In this document: piece by piece, positions 25,626-32,851 of the stretch | Numbering within the stretch: the stretch's first letter is position 1 | Layout: the number at the start of each line of letters is the position of its first letter | From: Lachnospiraceae bacterium | Lineage (GTDB): Bacteria > Bacillota > Clostridia > Lachnospirales > Lachnospiraceae | Length of the DNA: 43,941 nt | Direction of reading: 5' to 3' | Assembly: GCA_017527205.1 (NCBI GenBank) | Contig: JAFXQK010000001.1 | Span: 1-43,941 of the forward strand | Program-made: the position numbers and the translations under genes | The notes under the pieces: model-generated | The model's database searches: none | Told to the model about the DNA's origin: nothing | What the model saw: the letters and a program-made list of their open reading frames with translations, nothing else

Positions 25626-26552
25626 ATGATGCAATTATATGACGCCATGATTCTTCGCGTAAGAGACCTGCTAAGTGGCATGCCTATGGCGTGCCATTCC
25701 TATGATGAGGGGAAGGCATGGCCTGAGAATTCAGATTTTGAGATGATATTTCAGAAGGACGTCGCATATGAATTGGGCGGCGGAAGGATGATGAGTGTAA
25801 ACCTGACCTGTGTGACAGAGAATGAGGAGTTGTTTGCAGGGAACCTCGCAAATTCTGCAGGCGGGGAGGAAACGGAAGGTCAGGCGCCTGTAAAAGAACA
25901 GACGTCGGCAGAAGAACCGATGGCTGTAAAGGATCAAATCGTGGTTTATGGACCTGATTTGCAGGAGCTTCAAGGAAACGTAAGCTACGCCAGAATTTGC
26001 GAGATATTGGTAAGAGGACAAGAAGAAAAAGAGGGGCTCGAAGAAAGCCTGAAATCTGCAGACATAAAACGGGAGGCCGATTTAGAACGGGAGGCCGATT
26101 CGGGGCGAACGCTTAAACTCTTACAGGACCTTGATTTTGTAAAGTTTCATGTCTATGGGAAGGGGTTTATGATGCGTACCTCGGGGCAGTCGGCAAGGGA
26201 GCCTGTACGCGTTTCCAAGAAGGCACTGCAGGACGGAATTACGTTTGAACGGATGGGAAATACCTTTATTTCTCATTACAAGAAAAATCCGAACGTTCTT
26301 GCCGTTCGGGTAAGCTTTATCACTGCTGGGGCATTTGATTATGCAAAGCTTTCAGAAGAAGGAAGGATCGCCGTGGAGATCCGAAACTCTCTCTCGAAGA
26401 TTCAAAAAGGGTTGCCGACGGAATGCTCAATCTGTGACATTCGCGAGATTTGTAATGAGGTCGAGGGTCTTCGGGAGCTCCACTTTGGGAAGCGGGAAAA
26501 GAAGTTTGATGCCAGGCAGCAGGTACTGACAGAGAGGGCAAAACTATTCTAA
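25626..26552 (+). CDS. Truncated CdhC/AcsB-like protein (acetyl-CoA synthase beta-subunit homologue)
   Basis: A 308-residue protein. The segments VAYELGGGR, VVYGPDLQEL, a central V-x-VYGKGF region and VLAVRVSFIT follow in order the N-terminal and middle parts of archaeal CdhC / bacterial acetyl-CoA synthase (which have VELGGP, IVGPDLKEM and similar). A divergent acidic insert at ~75-105 and a charged one at ~133-160 interrupt it. In ACS the A-cluster region starts at a CxxC; here C267xxC270 followed by C276 appears at that place, but the protein ends about 30 residues later, without the rest of the A-cluster domain. It cannot be a normal acetyl-CoA synthase. The homology call rests on remembered sequence patterns. 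It is the third gene of the activase operon. Confidence 0.7.
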   Translation: MMQLYDAMILRVRDLLSGMPMACHSYDEGKAWPENSDFEMIFQKDVAYELGGGRMMSVNLTCVTENEELFAGNLANSAGGEETEGQAPVKEQTSAEEPMAVKDQIVVYGPDLQELQGNVSYARICEILVRGQEEKEGLEESLKSADIKREADLEREADSGRTLKLLQDLDFVKFHVYGKGFMMRTSGQSAREPVRVSKKALQDGITFERMGNTFISHYKKNPNVLAVRVSFITAGAFDYAKLSEEGRIAVEIRNSLSKIQKGLPTECSICDIREICNEVEGLRELHFGKREKKFDARQQVLTERAKLF

Positions 26553-26658
26553 GGCTAAGATTGATAAAACGAGGAAACGATTAAGCCAGGAATGCTAAGG
26601 CTAAAAATGTAAGGTTTAAAATCATATAAAGCTGAATGGAAAGAAATGGCTCAAAGGT

Positions 26659-26862
26659 TTATTTTGCTTGCTCCGTGGGGCGAACATAGACAAAGTTTTC
26701 CACGAGATCTACGTGTGCGATTTCGCCCTTGACCGTGGTCGGTATGCCCAGGACGTTTTTTAGGATTAACTGATTATTTTCCCTGGTGATTGATGCGATA
26801 TTTTTACAGAGCAGTTCTTTTTCCTGGTCTGACTTGACAAGATATACGGTGGAAAGACACAT
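26659..26862 (-). CDS. CooT-family nickel-binding protein
   Basis: A 67-residue protein starting MCLSTVYLV, the hallmark of CooT, where Cys2 takes part in nickel binding at a dimer interface; the KGEIAHVDLVENFVYV segment also fits the small SH3-like fold. CooT serves nickel delivery to CO dehydrogenase in Rhodospirillum together with CooC and CooJ. AAGGAGA lies just upstream of the ATG and overlaps the stop codon of the His-rich gene, so the two are one transcription unit. It is convergent with the ACS-like gene; the 106 bases between hold no clear terminator. Confidence 0.85.
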   Translation of the reverse strand: MCLSTVYLVKSDQEKELLCKNIASITRENNQLILKNVLGIPTTVKGEIAHVDLVENFVYVRPTEQAK

Positions 26863-26873
26863 GTCGGTTCTCC

Positions 26874-27218
26874 TTATGCATGTTTTTTCATTTCATCCAG
26901 CGCAAGCTCTAGCTGTTTGTTTCCTTCATCAAAAAGCGAAATCGCCTTCGTCAGGGCTTCCCTGGCAGTGCCATCTGCCTGCTTGGCGAGCTCGGACAGC
27001 TCCTCGGCATGGTGCTGATTATGAGACACCATATAGGAAAGGAGCGCTAAAAGCTCTTCCCGTGAGACAGAGGCTTCCGTGGATGAATGGTTATGACTTT
27101 CGTGATGATGGTCATGATTTTCGTGATGATGGTCATGATTTTCGTGATGATGATCATGGTTCTCGTGGCTGTGATCATGGTTTTCATGATGATCATGCAT
27201 TCCGTGATTTTCCTGCAT
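26874..27218 (-). CDS. Histidine-rich protein, probable nickel store or chaperone (CooJ-like in kind)
   Basis: A 114-residue protein. Residues ~5-50 consist of NHDHHHE-type heptads, coded by near-identical 21-bp repeats, with over 20 His. The rest is a charged helical domain (EELLALLSYM, EELSELAKQA) with further His at HNQHH. His-rich stretches of this type bind nickel or zinc. Its position 11 bases before cooT parallels cooJ next to cooT in Rhodospirillum, although in CooJ the His-rich part is at the C terminus, so this is similarity of kind and not proven homology. I choose ATG 27218, 4 bases from GGAGGA; an upstream in-frame start at 27284 would run into the divergent gene. Confidence 0.8.
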   Translation of the reverse strand: MQENHGMHDHHENHDHSHENHDHHHENHDHHHENHDHHHESHNHSSTEASVSREELLALLSYMVSHNQHHAEELSELAKQADGTAREALTKAISLFDEGNKQLELALDEMKKHA

Positions 27219-27313
27219 GGCGTCCTCCTTTAGGAAGCAAGTGTTTGTAGCATTCATTTTAGCATGAAGGAATGAGTAAGTCAAACATACAAAAATTTGG
27301 GGGAGAATTTCAG

Positions 27314-28166
27314 ATGAAAAAGAATGATGAGGCTTTCACGATTGATAAAGGCCTGGCCCTGGGACTGGCACTTGTGGTATTACTTAGAGGAATCCTGGAG
27401 GTGTTTTTTGCTTCCAAGCTGAAATCTTCGGGGTTTACGCAGGGCCTGCGAATGCTTGGATGGGGACTTTTTGCGGCAAGCTTTTTTTGTTTGGTGATCC
27501 GGTTTTTCAAAAATGCGTTGGGGAAGGCCAAGGGAAGGATGCTTCTTTGTCTGGCAGCCCTTCTCATAGCGCTGGGGATTATAATGTTGATCCTTTCCAT
27601 CAACCAGAGTGCACTGTCAGCACGTTTAGTGATCGACTTTCTGATTTCCATTGACGGATCCAAGCCGGTTCTTGGAATCATAGCCATCGTTTTTCTCCTT
27701 CTTCTTTTGGTGGGAACGATTGGTAGTGCCGTTTTGCTGACAAAGGAAGCAAGCACCAAGTCAGGCTTTTCGTGGCTTTTCTTGGCAGCAATTTTTTCTA
27801 ATCTAGCCGTTTTAGTGTTACGACACAAGTGGGCGATCATTTTAGTTGGCGCTGTAGTGATCATCATAAATCTTGCATCCAGTTCTTCCAAGAGAAAGAG
27901 ACGGGGATCATCACCGGGATGATGCTGAGATCAGAAGATATGAGGGATTGCTAGAGAATGTAAAGGATGACATACAATATAAAGAACGGGCGTTGTCCGA
28001 TTACAGGAGCAATCTGAATTCTGCAGAGAAAAACGGTGGAAAATGCGGACTGTATACGGCTGATGAATATCGTGACATGATCCGTAATACGGAGTATGCG
28101 CTGGATGATTTGGTTCGAAGGAAAAAGGAATACGAGAACGAGATTGCAAGACTTAAGAGGGGATAA
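27314..28166 (+). pseudogene. Membrane protein with coiled-coil tail, split by a probable 1-base frameshift
   Basis: 27314-27922 encodes about 200 residues with six hydrophobic helices, ending KRKRRGSSPG at a TGA. An overlapping frame continues to 28166 with a charged coiled-coil segment (DDAEIRRYEGLLENVKDD, ending EIARLKRG). Removing one G from the GGGG run at 27903-27906 joins them smoothly as KRKRRDHHRDDAEIRR. The second frame has no ribosome binding site, only a TTG at 27873. I therefore read one gene of about 283 codons, broken by a +1 base or by a sequencing error; ribosomal slippage is less likely. Function is not recognised. The start ATG at 27314 has GGGGGAG upstream; 27272 is an alternative. 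Confidence 0.6.
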
Positions 28167-28213
28167 ACAGAGTCGTAACGAAAGCGGACAACGATGAAAT
28201 ACGTGAGGTTAGC

Positions 28214-29398
28214 ATGAGAGACTTAAAGCATTTGTATTATTTTGAGAATTTATTACAGTCGGCAAACAATGAACTGGTGCAGGAGGCAAAGAGCGAGGGC
28301 CGGATCTGCGTAGCCTATCTGTGCGAGAATACTCCGGAGCCCCTGATGAACCTTGGTAACTCTTTTGGCGTGCGGCTTTTTGCACCCAACACGGGATCCA
28401 TGGACATCGCCTCCTATTACATGACAAATCTCCTGTGTGAGACGGTGCGGGCGATCTTAGAGCGTGCCGTGGAGGGCGGTTATAATTTTGCGGACTGCCT
28501 GATCGCGCCAGATGGCTGCACCATGATGAACCGCTGCGCCGAGAACATGGAGCTTTTGCATGCCATGGAGGGGAATGAAAGGTTCTTTTATGAGCATATG
28601 GAGATTCCCTTTAAGGCGGACGATAACGGCGTAAAGCTCCTTACATTGCAATGCAAAAACCATATTTTGAAACCGCTCTCCGAGGTTTATGGCATCGACG
28701 TATCTGACGAGTCGATCCGAAAGGCCGTGGAGGTACATAACCGGGTTTGCGAGCTGATCCGTGCCATTGGAGAATTCCGTAAGGAGGAAAGGCCGAGGAT
28801 CACGGGCTACGAGTTTGCTGTGCTGACGCTTGCGACCTATGTCTGCCCGAAGGAGCTTCTCCTTGACAAATTGGAGGAGACCTTGGAAGAGCTCAAGACT
28901 AGGGAGCCGGACGATAAGAAATGGCGCGCAAGGCTCGTGGTGGTTGGATCGGAGATGGATGATCCCGAGTACGTTAAGCTGATTGAGGAATGCGGCGCCT
29001 ATGTCTGCGCAGACAGGTATTGCTTTGGCTCGTTCCCGGGCAGGGATCCGATTGCGCTGACGGAGGACCGGGATGCCCTGACGCAGGTTTGCGAGCATTA
29101 TGTCTATCACGGCCAGTGTCCGCGCCAGATGAACATGGAAAAGGTTTACGGACGTAAGGCTTACGTGGCGGAGCTCGCAAAGGAATTCCGCGCGGATGGC
29201 ATCATTTATAATCAGGTGAAATTCTGCGACCCCTGGGCCTATGAGCGCCTCACGGGCACCACTGCTCTGCGGGAGGACTTTGGTTATCCCGTGCTCTCCG
29301 TGGACAGACCCTATAACATCCGTTCCTCTGAAGGGCAGATGCGCACGAGAGTGCAGGCATTTATTGAGAGCATAGAAATCAAAAAACTACAGAGATAA
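28214..29398 (+). CDS. 2-hydroxyacyl-CoA dehydratase-fold subunit (HgdB/FldC-like)
   Basis: A 394-residue protein of the HgdB/BcrC superfamily. The C-terminal block shows GQCPRQM, IIYNQVKFCDPW, then SSEGQMRTRVQAFIE, the typical domain around the cluster ligands and the ending of such subunits. A first Cys candidate is in APDGCTMMNRC. Such proteins hold [4Fe-4S] or double-cubane clusters and are reduced by an HgdC-type activase, here probably the one at 23621. The normal reaction is removal of water from 2-hydroxyacyl-CoA; double-cubane relatives reduce small molecules instead. No CoA-transferase or acyl-CoA dehydrogenase gene, which usually accompany fermentative dehydratases, is nearby. The start ATG at 28214 has GAGG upstream. 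Confidence 0.82.
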   Translation: MRDLKHLYYFENLLQSANNELVQEAKSEGRICVAYLCENTPEPLMNLGNSFGVRLFAPNTGSMDIASYYMTNLLCETVRAILERAVEGGYNFADCLIAPDGCTMMNRCAENMELLHAMEGNERFFYEHMEIPFKADDNGVKLLTLQCKNHILKPLSEVYGIDVSDESIRKAVEVHNRVCELIRAIGEFRKEERPRITGYEFAVLTLATYVCPKELLLDKLEETLEELKTREPDDKKWRARLVVVGSEMDDPEYVKLIEECGAYVCADRYCFGSFPGRDPIALTEDRDALTQVCEHYVYHGQCPRQMNMEKVYGRKAYVAELAKEFRADGIIYNQVKFCDPWAYERLTGTTALREDFGYPVLSVDRPYNIRSSEGQMRTRVQAFIESIEIKKLQR

Positions 29399-29407
29399 GA
29401 TAAAACG

Positions 29408-29431
29408 AAGCCGGTTGAAATCTGGCTTTTG
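29408..29431 (+). terminator. Possible weak terminator or attenuator before the MATE gene
   Basis: AAGCCGG (29408-29414) pairs with CTGGCTT (29422-29428) with one G-T wobble and a 7-base loop, followed by only four T. It stands between the dehydratase-like stop and the MATE start. Confidence 0.4.
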
Positions 29432-29433
29432 AC

Positions 29434-30852
29434 ATGAAAATGATAAATGGTAAGAAAGAGACGCCGAAGGATCCATTGTTGCCTATCAGAAATGGCGAGA
29501 AGCTGGGTCTTCGGGAAGAGATTATTTTAATATTACGGCTTAGTATACCGGCGATTCTTGCGCAGCTTTCCTCCATCATCATGCAGTATATTGATGCGGC
29601 CATGGTGGGGCGGCTTGGGGCCAATGCCTCCGCTGCCATTGGGCTGGTGTCAAGCACGACCTGGCTCTTTGGGGGACTGACCTCGGCTGCCGCCGTAGGC
29701 TTTTATGTCTGCGTCGCCCATAGGATCGGTGCAAATGACGAGGAGGGCGCAAGGCAGATGGTAAGGGGCGGGCTTGTCAGTGCCTTTCTGTTTAGCCTCG
29801 TTCTCATGGGGATCGGAGTCCTTCTTAGTGGACCGCTCCCTGAGTTGATGGGAGGAGAAGCAGAGATCCGAAGGGATGCTACTGCATATTTTCTGGTATA
29901 TGCCCTGTCCATCCCAGTTAGAGAGCTGCTTCATGCCTCGCAGGGCATGATCCAGTCCAGCGGCGACGTAAGGCTTCCCAGTATCTTAAATGTGATCATG
30001 TGCGCGCTGGACGTTGTTTTTAACGCCATGCTGATCCCTGTGTTTGGCGTTCTGGGTGCCGCCCTTGGCACGGCATTTGCTTACGTGATTATCGCAGCAG
30101 TCATGCTCTACGTGCTGTTTTTTCAGTCGCGGTCGCTTTCCCTGGTGGGGAGACACGATCAGAAATTCAGCTTTCGGGAGTTTTTGAAAAAGGATCTGCC
30201 CATGTCCCTGAAGATCACCATTCCCGTGGCCATTGACAATATCATCATGGGCTTTGCCTATGTGGCATTTACGCGGATTGTCTCGCCCTTTGGCACGATC
30301 GCCGTCGCTGCAAATTCTTTTGCCATTACGGCAGAGAGCCTCTGCTACATGCCGGGCTTTGGAATCGGCGTGGCGGCCACCACCATCATCGGGCAGTGCG
30401 TGGGAGCAAAACGCAGGGGGGAAGCAAAGCGTCTGGGGTGGCTTGCCACAATTCTTGGAATGTTCATCATGGGCGTTAGCGGCGTCATTATGTGGTTGTT
30501 TGCACCGCAGATGATTGGGATTTTGACGCCAGACGAGGACATTCGGGCGCTTGGAGCCATGGTGCTTCGCATCGAAGCCTTTGCCGAGCCCTTGTATGGG
30601 GCGTCCATCGTGGCGGCCGGCGTCTTTCGCGGAGCGGGCGAGACGTTGCTTTCGAGTGCCTTGAATTTAGTCAGCACCTGGGCGGTGAGAATCCCGCTGG
30701 CATATTATCTGGGGAGCCTTTATGGTCTCAAAGGGGCATGGCTTGCCATGTGCATCGAGCTCAGCGTCAGGGGGACGTTGTTCCTTGTGAGGTTATTCTT
30801 ATGGGGAAGAAAACATGCCAAAGGGAACGATCCTTCTTGGCATGTTTCGTGA
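29434..30852 (+). CDS. MATE-family efflux transporter
   Basis: A 472-residue membrane protein with about 12 helices in two repeated halves. The first half has LSIPAILAQLSSIIMQYIDAAMVG-type spacing and the second ITIPVAIDNIIMGF, a pattern of NorM/DinF-like MATE exporters that use Na+ or H+ to expel cations, drugs or metabolites. The start ATG at 29434 has a poor ribosome binding site; a second ATG at 29440 is possible. It lies between the two dehydratase-fold genes on the same strand, so it may export a product or inhibitor of that system (inference). A strong hairpin covers its last codons. Confidence 0.88.
   Translation: MKMINGKKETPKDPLLPIRNGEKLGLREEIILILRLSIPAILAQLSSIIMQYIDAAMVGRLGANASAAIGLVSSTTWLFGGLTSAAAVGFYVCVAHRIGANDEEGARQMVRGGLVSAFLFSLVLMGIGVLLSGPLPELMGGEAEIRRDATAYFLVYALSIPVRELLHASQGMIQSSGDVRLPSILNVIMCALDVVFNAMLIPVFGVLGAALGTAFAYVIIAAVMLYVLFFQSRSLSLVGRHDQKFSFREFLKKDLPMSLKITIPVAIDNIIMGFAYVAFTRIVSPFGTIAVAANSFAITAESLCYMPGFGIGVAATTIIGQCVGAKRRGEAKRLGWLATILGMFIMGVSGVIMWLFAPQMIGILTPDEDIRALGAMVLRIEAFAEPLYGASIVAAGVFRGAGETLLSSALNLVSTWAVRIPLAYYLGSLYGLKGAWLAMCIELSVRGTLFLVRLFLWGRKHAKGNDPSWHVS
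30811..30847 (+). terminator. Hairpin covering the 3' end of the MATE gene
   Basis: AAACATGCCAA (30811-30821) pairs perfectly with TTGGCATGTTT (30837-30847), with extra AAGG/CCTT pairing inside. The stem encodes the final residues of the MATE protein. It has no long T tract after it, so it may act as a terminator or as an mRNA-stabilising stem. Confidence 0.55.
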
Positions 30853-30925
30853 AATAAGTTAGGAAGAAAACTGGAAAGATGTCAAAAAGAGTCATTCTCG
30901 TTGGCAGGTAAGAAAGGGTATCAGG

Positions 30926-32506
30926 ATGGAAACGGTAAAGAATGAAAAAAAGCTCTCAGGCGATCAGCTGCTGGGATGTTTATATAACACGGGGAAGGTT
31001 CGAAAACGAAGAGAATGGCGAGGCTTCAAGGATACGATGTATGACTTTGGGCAGTGGCTGGCGACCTGGAAGATCATGATGGGCGTATCCATGGGAAAGG
31101 GGTTCCTCAAGGGACTGTTCCGCTATCGCTGGATGGTAAATTTCCTTGCGGTACCGCATATGATCGATAAATTTACCATTGGACAAAGGGATGAGATTCT
31201 TCGGATCACGCATATCGGCATGGGTTACGTCTCTTATGAAGTGGCAGGCATCGTTAAGCAGTGCCTGCGCGCAGACAGAAGGTGCGGGAACGATAAGAAG
31301 TTTTCGGATAAGTGCGTGCTTGTGGATGAGAACGCGATGACCTCGTATCTGATGGGCTTCCCGAATTTGATTGCCTTGCAGCGCGAGATTCCGACGCTTT
31401 TTGCAGCAAACCTGATCAATCAACATTCCGACGATCATTACATTGACGTGGCCCAGGCCTTTGGAATTCCTGGTGACGTGTGTCCCATGCCGGAGGTAGA
31501 GGCAGGCGTTTCGATTGAAGATGATTTTGTCGTAGCTGGAAAGTGCGCCGTGCAGGTCAATACGACCTGTGACGGTTCGATGCTGGGCAATGGCATTATC
31601 GCGAAGCGCCTGGAAAAGCAATACGGCATCCCGACCCATCAGATGGCGTCACCGCTTCGGCACCGCAGCGAGGATACGCAGGAATATGCCGCAGAGGAGA
31701 TTCGGCGTGCCATTGCGTTCATTGAGGAGAAAACGGGTGAGAAATGGGACTGGACGGCATATTTTGCGGCGGCGAAGCGTGTGAACAATACGACGAGAAA
31801 TCGCTTGGAATGGCTTGACGTCAATTCCACGCCCTACCCCCAGTTCTTTGGCGCCGTGTTTTCCCTCTATAATGACACCAACTACATGGGCAACTGCGGC
31901 CGAAGCGCGGAGTTCCCGCTGATTGACGCGAAGATCATGAAGCTGGTGCACAAGGGATATGAAAATAAGACCATGATGGCGTCGGAGTATCGTCACCGCT
32001 GCATCGTTTGGGGCGTGCAGCCTCAGTATGTCATTGACATGCTCTATTGGATGGTGCGATGCTGGGGCGTGGTACCCCTGACGGACATGCTCTCCTGCGT
32101 GATCGAGAAGGAGATCGCCGAGGAGGATACGCCTGAGAATCGCGAGCAGGCATACTACGACATGGCGTATCTGTCCGAAAACATGATTATGAGAAATCAT
32201 ACCCACGGCGGTTATTATACCTTAGTGGATCAGCTTTGGGAGTACGTGGAGCGCATGAATGCGGACATGGTCATGCTCTGGGAGCATATGGGATGCAAGG
32301 CATTGACGGCAATGCACGGGCAATTCGAGGAGCAGGCGAGAGAGCGCGGCATCAAGCTCGTCTGGGTTTCCCATGATCTCTGCGATCCCCGTATCTATTC
32401 CAGACAGGCGATTCGTGATCAGTTCAATGTCTTCATGAGAACCGTCATGAGGGAGGAACCCTTGGATCCGACGATAGAGGAATTACCTGATAACGAGGCT
32501 TGGTAA
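30926..32506 (+). CDS. Second 2-hydroxyacyl-CoA dehydratase-fold subunit (FldB/HadB-like), enlarged
   Basis: A 526-residue protein. The final domain reads LWEHMGCKAL and then SHDLCDPRIYSRQAI, the form seen in the other (HadB/FldB/BcrB-type) dehydratase subunit, and NTTCDGSML in the middle matches the first cluster Cys region (usual TTCDxMK). At 526 residues it is about 100 longer than usual, mainly an N-terminal basic and aromatic extension (residues 1-105) that I do not recognise. Together with the 394-residue protein it could form a heterodimer. The start ATG at 30926 has AAAGGG upstream. The gene lies 73 bases after the MATE gene. No further gene of the system follows; 131 bases to the next gene hold no clear terminator. 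Confidence 0.78.
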   Translation: METVKNEKKLSGDQLLGCLYNTGKVRKRREWRGFKDTMYDFGQWLATWKIMMGVSMGKGFLKGLFRYRWMVNFLAVPHMIDKFTIGQRDEILRITHIGMGYVSYEVAGIVKQCLRADRRCGNDKKFSDKCVLVDENAMTSYLMGFPNLIALQREIPTLFAANLINQHSDDHYIDVAQAFGIPGDVCPMPEVEAGVSIEDDFVVAGKCAVQVNTTCDGSMLGNGIIAKRLEKQYGIPTHQMASPLRHRSEDTQEYAAEEIRRAIAFIEEKTGEKWDWTAYFAAAKRVNNTTRNRLEWLDVNSTPYPQFFGAVFSLYNDTNYMGNCGRSAEFPLIDAKIMKLVHKGYENKTMMASEYRHRCIVWGVQPQYVIDMLYWMVRCWGVVPLTDMLSCVIEKEIAEEDTPENREQAYYDMAYLSENMIMRNHTHGGYYTLVDQLWEYVERMNADMVMLWEHMGCKALTAMHGQFEEQARERGIKLVWVSHDLCDPRIYSRQAIRDQFNVFMRTVMREEPLDPTIEELPDNEAW

Positions 32507-32637
32507 CTTTGGGTTTGCCGTGTGGCTTTGGTAGCTTTTGGAAAGAAGCCAGGCGGGAAAAAGAGTATACAAAAAGAAGCTATATGGAAGCGTAAACTTG
32601 AACATGAGAAGTGTTTAGAAGTAAGAGAGGAAAAATT

Positions 32638-32802
32638 ATGGTACTGAAGGTAATTTTGATCGTATTGGCAGTAATTGTGGTGTTGTTTGCATTACTATTT
32701 TGCGTGTATTTCTTCAACCTTGACATGAAGCTGATCGTGAATGTAATCGCGCCGATGTTGGAAAAGTATCATGACAAGAAAAAGCATGATCAATATGTAT
32801 AG
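32638..32802 (+). CDS. Tiny single-pass membrane protein
   Basis: A 54-residue protein with one membrane helix at about residues 3-26, then a short tail NLDMKLIVNVIAPMLEKYHDKKK. The start ATG at 32638 has GAGAGGA upstream; a GTG at 32611 has none. I recognise no named family. It precedes the lipoprotein 5'-nucleotidase gene by 49 bases and may be cotranscribed with it. Confidence 0.65.
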   Translation: MVLKVILIVLAVIVVLFALLFCVYFFNLDMKLIVNVIAPMLEKYHDKKKHDQYV

Positions 32803-32851
32803 GAAACATAGCATGATGAAAAAGCATGACGAATATGCGAGGAGAGAAGCG

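Noticed and set aside
26786..27250. Plus-strand open frame opposite the CooT and His-rich genes
   Set aside because: It is the complement of the 21-bp His repeats; the minus-strand genes have strong sites and family matches.
27873..28166. Coiled-coil frame as an independent gene
   Set aside because: Its TTG start has no ribosome binding site, and a one-base change joins it to the preceding membrane protein.
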